A stretch of DNA of 64,000 nt from Apoderus coryli (taxonomy: Eukaryota > Arthropoda > Insecta > Coleoptera > Attelabidae). How positions within the stretch are numbered: position 1 is the stretch's first letter; each line of letters opens with the position of its first letter. This document shows positions 20,993-29,589 of this stretch, one piece after another. The notes below the pieces were generated by a model. The model did no database searches and had not been told where the DNA came from. It worked only from the letters and a program-made list of their open reading frames with translations. The position numbers and the translations under genes were made by a program. The stretch covers positions 7,236,428-7,300,427 of the forward strand of contig OU452211.1 of assembly GCA_911728435.2 (NCBI GenBank). The letters run 5' to 3'.

Positions 20993-23079
20993 CAGGGTGG
21001 TCCAACGAAAAGTTTGCACCTAGCTTTTCTCTTTTTTTTGTAGTCGAATGCGAAAATGCTCGGACACGTCGATTTTGCTTTTGAGGGGGACACATTTTAA
21101 ACATATTTTTCGATCTGCGCCTTTAACCCCCTAGCGGGGGTGAGTAACAACCCTAAAATTTTAAATGGAAAGAGGGGTCTAATGACATATCATTTGAAAG
21201 GACACAAAATTGTCTTTCTAATGATACCCTATTTGTCGAATTTTACTAAAACAGTTAATACGAAAACGACTTTAAAGACATTAAGCCGATAATTTTGGTA
21301 TTAATGAGAAATACAAATAAGTTTTAATTATTGCGAGTGAAAACACCTGCAATCGTTAGTACATTCCAATGTTTGTTAGTTTTAACATTGCTTTGTAAAA
21401 AAAGTAAACAAGCTGTTAAATTGATTTATTAAAACGTTACATTAACAAATGTTGAAAATGTGACCCATTTGATTCCATACAATAATACAGATTTTGTTCA
21501 AATCTATTTCTAACATTTTGTAGCATATCAGGTGTTATGTTTCTGCACTCTTCTGTAATGCGTTGGCGAAGATCTTCTATGGACTCGGGCTTCGTGGCAA
21601 AACATTTATTTTTTAAGTGCCCCCAAAGAAAAAAGTCTAAAGGCGATAAATCCGGTGACCTGGCAGGCCATTCAATTGGGCCCCTCCTTCCAATCCACCG
21701 TCCAGGGAACCGGTCATCTAAGAACTGTCTTACAGGAGCCACATAGTGCGGAGGTGCTCCATCTTGCTGGAAATAAAGCCGATCAGCAGTATGATTTTGG
21801 TCATCTTCTATTATTTGTGTTATTAAAGGATCAATTGTGTCTTCAAGCATGTTTAGGTACACTTCACCAGTTAAATTTCCAGGAATAAAAAGTGGTCCTA
21901 TAATATGATTTCCTAATATGCCACACCAGACGTTTATTTTTTGAGGATACTGGGTATGAACCTCACGGAATAAATGTGGGTTACTGTCATCCCAGTAACG
22001 GCAATTGTGCCTATTTACAGCTCCATTCAAATAAAATGTGCATTCGTCGGAAAAACAAATGTTAAATAATAATTGCGGATCTTCAATTAAACGCTGGCTC
22101 ATTGCTTCACAAAATTGCAGCCTTCTATCAGGATCATCCTCATTTAGTTCCTGTACTAATTTGATTTTGTACGGATGAAATTTGTACGCTTTTAAAATTC
22201 GTATTATGGACGAACGGGAGACACCTGAGGCTTCAGCTAGTTGACGGGTACTTTGACTATGATCCATTTCAACATGCCCTAAAACAGCGACTTCCACAGC
22301 TTCATTTCTGATCGGTTTCTGCGGCTGGTGTTTTACATTACAGACAGATCCGGTATCTACAAACTTTTTAACTAACTTGCCAACGTACACATCATTCACA
22401 TTTTTATCGGGATGTCTCTCATTAAATAAGCGAGCCGTAAGTCTAGCACTACTATTATTTTGAAAATAAAGTTTAACAATTTCAACTCGTTCTAGAATGG
22501 AATAAATCATTTTGTACGGTAAAAGTAAAATAACTTGAGAAGCAACCAAACTGAATCAATGAAAAGACTAAAATAAACGGTGTAAATTCTTTTCCTACAC
22601 GTATCTGCAGTTTTTATTTCAACAAAAAACGCAAACGATTAGTGAGGAATTTAGTTCTGATAAATAAGATAGTGTTTTTGAAATCCCGTTTTTCTTCAAA
22701 GTAAATAATTTAGAAATGATTGTAGTTGTTTTCAGTCGTAATAATTAAAACTTATTTGTATTTCTCATTAATACCAAAATTATCGGCTTAATGTCTTTAA
22801 AGTCGTTTTCGTATTAACTGTTTTAGTAAAATTCGACAAATAGGGTATCATTAGAAAGACAATTTTGTGTCCTTTCAAATGATATGTCATTAGACCCCTC
22901 TTTCCATTTAAAATTTTAGGGTTGTTACTCACCCCCGCTAGGGGGTTAAAGGCGCAGATCGAAAAATATGTTTAAAATGTGTCCCCCTCAAAAGCAAAAT
23001 CGACGTGTCCGAGCATTTTCGCATTCGACTACAAAAAAAAGAGAAAAGCTAGGTGCAAACTTTTCGTTGGACCACCCTG
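20993..23079 (-). mobile_element. rosa-type (DD41D) mariner-like transposon, copy 1, intact
   Basis: 2087 bp, beginning CAGGGTGGTCCAACG and ending with its inverse, flanked by TA. Inverted repeats are about 360 bp long (20993-21353 and 22718-23079), nearly perfect over the outer 330 bp. The intact transposase lies on the minus strand between them. A second copy at 53315-55402 has the same protein and differs in length by one base (an A-run near the right end). Flanks of the two copies differ, so they are separate insertions. Confidence 0.92.
21437..22549 (-). CDS. Intact mariner-like transposase, DD41D (copy 1)
   Basis: 370 residues, single exon. Met14 (22510) is an equally plausible start since homology begins there. 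Residues 16-65 form a first HTH (VEIVKLYFQNNSSARLTARL) and about 95-125 a second (STRQLAEASGVSRSSIIRIL). The catalytic core has D168 (CFSDECTFYLNG), D263 (FQQDGAPPHY) and D305 (SPDLSPLDFF). Exactly 41 residues separate the last two Asp, the spacing that defines the rosa group of the IS630-Tc1-mariner superfamily. The protein would bind the TIRs and cut and paste the element at TA. No stops or frameshifts, all motifs present, so it may be active. Confidence 0.92.
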   Translation of the reverse strand: MVASQVILLLPYKMIYSILERVEIVKLYFQNNSSARLTARLFNERHPDKNVNDVYVGKLVKKFVDTGSVCNVKHQPQKPIRNEAVEVAVLGHVEMDHSQSTRQLAEASGVSRSSIIRILKAYKFHPYKIKLVQELNEDDPDRRLQFCEAMSQRLIEDPQLLFNICFSDECTFYLNGAVNRHNCRYWDDSNPHLFREVHTQYPQKINVWCGILGNHIIGPLFIPGNLTGEVYLNMLEDTIDPLITQIIEDDQNHTADRLYFQQDGAPPHYVAPVRQFLDDRFPGRWIGRRGPIEWPARSPDLSPLDFFLWGHLKNKCFATKPESIEDLRQRITEECRNITPDMLQNVRNRFEQNLYYCMESNGSHFQHLLM

Positions 23080-23419
23080 TATATTAATAAAAATGCTTCT
23101 GTCATTAAAAAGGTAAATATTGATTTTTATGTTATTAAAACAAACTTGGAAATTAGATGACATTTCTATGTTTGTTTATTTATCTGAGGGTACATATATA
23201 CCTCAGTAATAGACCTCTATCCAGATTTCTTGACAAAGCAAACATAAAATTTAATAAAACGGGCAATTAGTTGAAACAATAGTCCCATATAGTTCCAGTA
23301 CATAAATAAAAATTCACCATGTCCGAAATTCCACGGAATAAAACAATGTTAAGGAACGTGCTTGCAATTGTGTGTATTGTCAACGGTGAGATACAGGGAC
23401 TGGCAAAAATTGGACTTGA
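23080..23419. other. No gene seen
   Basis: AT-rich flank of the rosa element with no recognisable motif. Confidence 0.35.
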
Positions 23420-23745
23420 TGATTTTTCTGAAATCATTACAAAATATTGACATTCGCAAGTGACAATTCGGCTTAACAACTCGTCACCTTCCCGGTTGTA
23501 CCGCTCGAGAAATATGAGAGAACTGCATTTTCGGAATCCAGAGTGCGCATAACTTTCGGTACTTCAAACGTTCTGACACAATTTTGTAAATCATACTTTA
23601 CGAAACTCACAATATAACGTTGATCTGTTCTTTTTCACTTTTTCATCAATTTTTTGCACCAAGTCATCAGTAATGAGTGAAGCCGTCCACTTTGTTCCTC
23701 GTTATGCATGTCTGTGGTGATAAACTAGTGAAATCTGCGCCAGTA
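23420..23745 (-). pseudogene. Mariner transposase fragment (irritans/SETMAR-like)
   Basis: Minus-strand pieces across three frames resemble NEERSGRPS, TDDLVQKIDEKVKKNR, LERYNREGDELLSRIVT, the middle of a mariner transposase ending just before the first catalytic Asp (normally VTGDETW; here VTCECQY). Heavily frameshifted and not functional. Confidence 0.55.
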
Positions 23746-23850
23746 TCAACCAAAATTCCAGGATTTGGTAAAGTTAAATATTTGGCAACAATTTGAGGCA
23801 TTTTACCAAAATGATGAATTCCTATCACTTATTTGCAGCCTTTTCGTTTT
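23746..23850 (-). pseudogene. Possible retropepsin motif of an LTR element
   Basis: The minus strand reads GILVDTGADFTSLSP. DTGAD is the active-site signature of retrotransposon aspartic proteases. Only about 35 residues are readable and no other LTR-element domain is nearby, so this is weak. Confidence 0.25.
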
Positions 23851-25469
23851 AAAAAATCATACAGTGTTTCTCAAAAGATATGAAATATTTGTAAATGTAA
23901 TAAAACATATTTAAGTAAGTAAAATAAATCCTAACTCTTAATATAATCACAAAACAAAATCAAAAAAACCACAGATTTAGGTTACAAACACAATATTTAT
24001 TTATTATCTCGTGCAAGCCGACAATGAACTCTATACTGAACAAGTAGTGAACGCAATCTACCTACGTCTATGCGATTATTGACACATTCTCTCCTATAAT
24101 GGCGGCATACGCGACGAGATGCGCATAACCCCTCGCAACCGGAGAGTCGGAATGCTGTTTTTTATGCTGTGCTATGGATTCCAAGCTTGCAGCTTTGGTT
24201 TTGATTTGTAAAAATGTCAGAGATTTTCATTAATGACAATTGTATTATTTTTCGCATTTGTTTTGAAATCAGGTAGGATTCTCAAAAGTTTATCACCCTG
24301 TAGGCATTGAAAACATGATCTTAAAATAGAAAAAATCTTAAATATTTGAGTTTCTGTCACTCGGAAGCGAAGCTCTTCTAGTTTCTATATTCTTACTTTA
24401 AAGCTTTCTGCTTTCTATACCTTTGTCAGACCCAATTTGTATTTGAAGAAAATCTACTTATATATTTATAGAAGAGAACGAGAAACAATTGTCATAAGTC
24501 ACCGGGATACGAGAATCGTGAGAGTGGTCGACAGCTAAAGGGAATAAAGAAGAAGACGAACGAAGAGATGGTACTTTACCTGCTGTACTGGCCGTTTGGT
24601 TAGCCGGCCAGTTGACATTTTTTTTTTCTAAAAGGATCTTTTTTACTAGCTGGTGTCCAGAGACACAGAGGCGGGGCTCTAAATTTGATGTAGTTGTAAA
24701 GAAAAGTCAAAACAAACATTGTGGGTCAAAATATTGTTTTCAATTATTGATGATAAATTATACGAGTACTATGAATGGGTTGGAACAACCGTATAAACAA
24801 TATAAAACATAGAGATACAAAGGATATAATCTATTCTCTCGATGTTCTGAAGTCTGTTTCCGTTAACTCGAATATGTGGGACAGCCACAGAGTTTGGGAC
24901 AGGCTGGTCTATTAACATATGAGCCTTTAAAACAGTTTAAACTTTTGAGTTTAGTTTTTTGGGTTACTGATCAAACTGAACTTTTGATTGAATGACACTT
25001 TGAATATAGTGTAGATAAGCTCATTTCATGCCTTCATCTGTTATTCACTGAAGAACTTCTTCCTCTAATTTGATTGTTCATCCTTTTTCCCTAAATCTAA
25101 ATGCCATTGTCAGTAAGTACGTCGTCGATGACTAGTCATAAGTTCCCTTTCGGAATAACGATCTTGATACAGACTTGCTGCAGCTTTTGTGTTGCAATTG
25201 TTGCCCTATTATATGCCACATACAAACTAGAGATATAGTCGCGTACCTACATGCTGCATTCGACTACAGGCTGATTTGGGCCGTGCATTTTATAAACTTT
25301 ACGATATTTTATTTATTTTTCAAATAAATGAGAATTCTCTAAGAATGTGTTACTAATTTGGTTTAAATTATTAGTCATTAGTACGCTGCTATTATAGTTT
25401 CCCAAGTTTATGGTTATATGTTGAGAATCACAAGAAAGGGTATTGTCGTTGCCTTGCTTTGCTATGTTT
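23851..25469. other. No intact gene seen
   Basis: Mixed AT-rich sequence. Around 24835-24910 CTCGATGTTCTGAAGTCTG and a following block recur at 47430-47480 and, inverted, near 9020, marking an old LINE remnant on the minus strand. Nothing else is recognisable. Confidence 0.35.
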
Positions 25470-25640
25470 ATATGACCAGGCGGCCTTAAGGGCTCTGAAA
25501 AGCCCCAAGGTTACAACTAAACTGATATGGGAATGCCAAAGGCCATGGCGGACCACAATAGGGTCAAACTAGTGTGGGTTCCGGGGCACTAGGGAATCGA
25601 AGGCCACAAGAGAGCGGATTGGCTGGCTAGACAAGCCTCT
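25470..25640 (+). pseudogene. LINE RNase H fragment
   Basis: Plus-strand reading gives AALRALKSPKVTTKLIWEC and, after a frameshift, GHKRADWLARQAS. These are the middle and C-terminal motifs of the RNase H domain in Jockey/R1-type LINEs, with a stop inside. Confidence 0.65.
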
Positions 25641-25960
25641 GGAATCCCATATACTTGGTATTGCTGACGACTTCGGGTATCAGTCAGAATGACAAAATTA
25701 ATTTCCGAGCCGTTCCGCGTGTTAATAGGAGTTCCTCAGGGTTAATCCTTGTGCCATTGCGATGTTTTTTCGGCTTTTCTGAGCAGCTGGTGCGATTCTT
25801 TCGCTCATATCTTCTTGGTCGATCTCAGTTTGTGGAGTACGAGGGTTTTAAGTCATTTACTTTTTTTTCTTCTTCGGGCGTGCCACACGTTTCCAATCTT
25901 GGACTTTTATTGTCTCACACGAAGATTGTGAATTCTTTTAGACCAATTTAAAGATCCTCT
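25641..25960 (+). pseudogene. LINE reverse transcriptase fragment
   Basis: Plus-strand frame with VRFFRSYLLGRSQFVEYEGF and SSSGVPHVSNLGLLL, the degenerate RT block normally reading SSGVPQGS.LGPLLF. It directly abuts the RNase H fragment, which in an intact LINE would come after RT, so two elements are joined here. Confidence 0.6.
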
Positions 25961-26070
25961 GCGAATGGTGTATTACCCGTTTAATGCTCAATGTCTCAAA
26001 GTGTAAGGGTGATTTATATACAGAATGAAAGACGGGATAACTCTCCACACAGATCTCTGCATAACTATAT

Positions 26071-26313
26071 CTATAGTGACCTCGCCCATACTTGGGTCGG
26101 TGTGGAATTGCCTGCTAGCGAAGGTTTTGTGGAGAGCTGCACGGAGCCACAAATAGGGCTACTTTGAGGCTGCACTGGAATTGTTGGGGGCACATATGTG
26201 TCGTGGACTCTTAGTATGTTGTTGCTGCATCTATTACCAATCTATAGTGATCTCCCGCATAGCTGGGTCAGTGTGGAATTGCCTGCTAGCGAAAGGATTG
26301 TGGAAGGCTGCAT
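26071..26313. repeat. 72-bp direct duplication
   Basis: CTATAGTGA...GGGTC.GTGTGGAATTGCCTGCTAGCGAA occurs at 26071-26142 and again at 26242-26313, 171 bp apart, with several differences. Looks like an old local duplication within LINE-derived sequence. Confidence 0.7.
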
Positions 26314-26892
26314 ATTTAGTCAAAATTACAATATTCCACACACTTTGCAACTGTAAATATTTATATGCCTATGTATTTGTATTATTTCACCCACTTTTGA
26401 GACATCAAAGTTGAGAAAAGGTAAATGAAGTTTAATTTTGAATTTAAAACCATTTCTCAACGATTCTGATAATATGTACGCCATTGATTATTGTTGTCTT
26501 GCTTCCTTAAAAGATATAGGTAGAGGCAAGCAATAGATTTCATTTTCATGTTCTGAAACATTTTAAACTGTTTGGGAATTTAAAATTCTTGGAATTGGAA
26601 CTACTTGTTAGCGATTGTTTTATGACGTTGAACGAACGAACGAACACACCGTTGTAGTAAATTGTACAATTTTATATGGCCTTCACTTAAATTTGACAAA
26701 GTGTACCTTATACGACGGGAAGGTATGCGTTACCGTCGCGTCGACTTACTGTTATTAGGTTTAGGTTTTCTGTATCTAATTAGTTGCAAAGTATTAACCG
26801 GTATTTGGGAATTATTTATGGTATTTAATTTTGAATTCATTATGCATTCGAAACTTATTATTTAAGATCTTCCACTGCGCAACCTCTTCAGG
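26314..26892. other. No gene seen
   Basis: AT-rich sequence with a short CGAACGAACGAAC run near 26631-26643. No domain recognised. Confidence 0.35.
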
Positions 26893-26900
26893 GTCGTGCT

Positions 26901-27101
26901 CAGTGGCGGCTCGTGAGGTCTGAAAGAGGTAGGGCACAACAAGGTGGAAATAAGGCAATAAATAAATAAAATTTTTCAATATAAAGAATTAAAATGATAG
27001 GTTTTTTTAAGTAGTTAGAGTAGCTAGATAATATCATGTTGCTAAACTCACCATTTACATAGAGCACGTGCCCACGTGCCCTTATGGACCAACCGCCACT
27101 G
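26901..27101. mobile_element. hAT-type MITE with perfect 8-bp target duplication
   Basis: The 201-bp element starts CAGTGGCGGCTCGTG and ends in the inverse CCGCCACTG. It is flanked by identical GTCGTGCT (26893-26900 and 27102-27109), the 8-bp duplication typical of hAT elements. It has no coding capacity; a nearby inner CACGTGCCC pair extends the imperfect TIR. A mobilising hAT transposase is not in this window. Confidence 0.9.
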
Positions 27102-27109
27102 GTCGTGCT

Positions 27110-27738
27110 GCTAAAAACTAGAGGTGCTGTAAATACCTCAATCCTACCACTATAACTGAGACTTCGCAGAATCATCTGTCGCTTCATCATATTATTTATC
27201 TCAAAAATGTTAGAACACTTTTAGTTCTTGTTTTTACATCAGTGAATGAAGAACCAAAAAGTCGTCAACATTCTGAATGTTGCTATTCGTTACTCCAACA
27301 TTTTCCCGAAGATTTTTACTGTCTAAGCGGCCACGCGAAGATCACTCGCCTAATCAAGAAAATAAGCAAGAAAAGAGGTGGGTTCCATGGAGTGCTTGCG
27401 ATATTCTGGAACTTTAAAGGCGACTAAAATACATTTTTGGTAAGGGATTGTGATATGAAGTTCCAACTTCTGTGCTTATCTGAAACCTGGCCATGATAAA
27501 ATTAAAATTTCCTGAGGCAATTTGTGACTTTAATGATTAGTTCGGTTGTTACTAAGAAGCGGTGTTACGGACTTTTGCATAATTGAAAGTCCTTTTCATT
27601 TACATTATGAATCCACGAAAAAAAGTTTAATAAATCATTCTTTAAGCTTTCAAAATTCTCAAAGCCGACTAAATATGTTTCGAAACTATTGCTTCATCAT
27701 TTGGGACGGCCGGCACTCAGTCATGCTGGAAAAAGACA
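27110..27738. other. No gene seen
   Basis: AT-rich with short frames and no recognisable domain. Confidence 0.35.
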
Positions 27739-28136
27739 TTAAACACTTTCGTAAAAGTATGGACCTATTAAATGTCCGTTAATAATACCACACCAAACGT
27801 TAATGCCAAAATGTCCTTCGTTTTCAATCGGATTGACAAACTGCGGATTTTCAGTGGCACAATAATATTCATGTTTTTTATTTGGATTACCGTGACTAAC
27901 AAAACGAATTTCGTCTGTCCACAAAACATGCTGAAAGAACCGATTGTATCCTTAATCTCTAAGTTACAATTCCGTGTCAATCTTGCAAATATTCTTGAGG
28001 TTGGAATAACAGGTCCAGGGTATTTTTGAGTGTATAACTGAACTGCTCTTCTAGGGTTCTTTTGAGATTCCCCGTAAACTAATAACATGTCAACTTTTTC
28101 GTTATGCGTAAACATCTTTTTTAGCATAAAATGCAC
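27739..28136 (-). pseudogene. Mariner-like transposase with internal deletion
   Basis: The minus strand gives an HTH N-terminus (FTHNEKVDMLLVYGESQ, RRAVQLYTQKYPG, PTSRIFARLTRNC) followed almost directly by VLWTDEIRF-like sequence with the first catalytic Asp and by NVWCGIINGHLIGPYF. About 80 residues between HTH and core are missing and the rest of the catalytic domain is absent. Related to the rosa-type transposases here. Confidence 0.75.
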
Positions 28137-28388
28137 ACATCAAATGACGATTTGTCTACCATTAGTTTAATTATTGACAGATATAATGGCAGTTTGTTTC
28201 CTACTTGGTTAAAAGTTGTGACGGTTGCGAATTTTTGATAATAGTCCTTCCTACAAATTTGCTTATAATTTTGTAAAATGTAGCTCTTTTAAACTATGTA
28301 AAAATATAGGTATGTTTCTGAAAAAAAAAAGTTGATGGCGTCATTTACTTCAGTTTCCAAAGTTGGAAACAAAATCAAATGCAAGCGT

Positions 28389-28435
28389 GTTGCTTGATAA
28401 TAGCCCAAGGTCGAGGGCTATTATGTTTGAGCAAC
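28389..28435. repeat. Perfect-stem hairpin
   Basis: GTTGCT and ATAATAGCCC on the left pair with GGGCTATTAT and AGCAAC on the right around an 8-nt loop AAGGTCGA, with small internal loops between the two stems. It lies about 100 bp outside the recombinase-associated direct repeat. Confidence 0.75.
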
Positions 28436-28535
28436 TCGCTTGAAGGATTCTCTATGACAAAATTTTGAGTATTTATCAAGGCCCGAGGAGTATTCGATAA
28501 GATAATTTTTTACTTTGTAGATATCAAAAATTTGA

Positions 28536-29467
28536 TTGTCAATCTGACGTTTAATAATTTTTAATACAAAATGTATTAGTTTTAATCAAACAAATATTAT
28601 TCATTTTTATTTAAAACTAGAGTTGTGAAAAGTACAATTGGTAAATGTTAAATTGGAAGAAGAGTTTGCTGAAGTTGACCGATTGTTAATTTCCACTGTT
28701 GAAGAAATTCTTCGCATGGTGTTGATTATTTCACCATGGCGTTCTTGGTTAATATTCAAGTACGGTTTAATTGAATTAGAGCTGCTATGTCCTGTTATTT
28801 TTATTAATTGCTGTTCAGGAATACCTTTATTTGCCAAATGGCTAACTGCAGTTGATCTGTTCGAATGATTGGATATATTTTTACACTTAGTGTCCAAACC
28901 AATAGCTTGCGCGATGTTGGTTGGCGTTCCATCATTATTTTTCACAATCGTGAAATAATCTACTAGGCAATCAGCTGGTTCACCACCTCGCCAAGCTAAC
29001 TCAACAGCTACAATATGGTAAATTTTTTTTTGTAAACCTTCATCCCATAATCTAATGATTCTAGCCAAATCACTTGAACTCAAATTTGATGAACTACATT
29101 TTCGTTTATTTGGATCCTGCTGTAATCTTTTACATTGAATTATTTTTTCTGGAATAGCCTACTCGTAGTATTCCAAATAGTTTTTACAGTTGCTTCTTTA
29201 TATTCAGTTCCGTCAGCTTTTCTCATATTTACCGCATAATCTTTCAATATATTAGCCAAATTATGCAAATTCGTTTCAGCATTCAGTTCGTATTCTCTGG
29301 TCGTACAAAACTCGAGAAATATTTTCCATACATATTTTTTTGATTTGATTGTATTTTTTGATATATTATTAGATATAATATCATTAATTGCATCGTTAGA
29401 TGCAATACCAAATCTTCGCGACATTTTTAAACCAGTTGTCAGTTTGACGTTTAATTAATTTTTAATA
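28536..29467 (-). mobile_element. Crypton-like tyrosine-recombinase element between direct repeats
   Basis: A direct repeat, TTGTCA.T.TGACGTTTAAT followed by AATTTTTAATA, lies at 28536-28567 and 29436-29467, exactly 900 bp apart and about 29/33 identical. The recombinase reading frame begins 12 bp inside the right copy and ends 40 bp inside the left copy, so the repeats tightly bracket it. Cryptons carry a tyrosine recombinase and have no TIRs, which fits. Whether the repeats are recombination sites is inference. Confidence 0.65.
28607..29424 (-). pseudogene. Crypton-like tyrosine recombinase split by one frameshift
   Basis: N-terminal part (29424-29140) starts MSRRFGIASNDAINDIIS with a core-binding-like helical region (YVWKIFLEFCTTREYEL, NILKDYAVNMRK). 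The catalytic part (to 28607) has ELAWRGGE with the box I Arg, NHSNRSTAV giving the HxxR pair, KITGHSS with the second His, and PYLNI with the candidate nucleophile Tyr. The two parts join if one base is gained or lost in the A6 run near 29139, so roughly 265 residues would be continuous. Active recombinases of this type cut and rejoin DNA through the Tyr. All four signature blocks remain, so inactivation looks recent, or the shift is a sequencing error. Confidence 0.75.
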
Positions 29468-29589
29468 AAAAAAAACACCAAACTGAAAACACCACATGTA
29501 GGGTATTATCGCTGTAATCCAGAGGTGATTGGATGAAATTTGACACATGACTTAAAATTAGATAATTTGATTGGATTAGTAAAAAATTA

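Noticed and set aside
21537..21888. Plus-strand open frames inside the rosa transposase (also at 53859-54210)
   Set aside because: Antisense shadows of the intact transposase gene; identical in both copies only because the element is duplicated.
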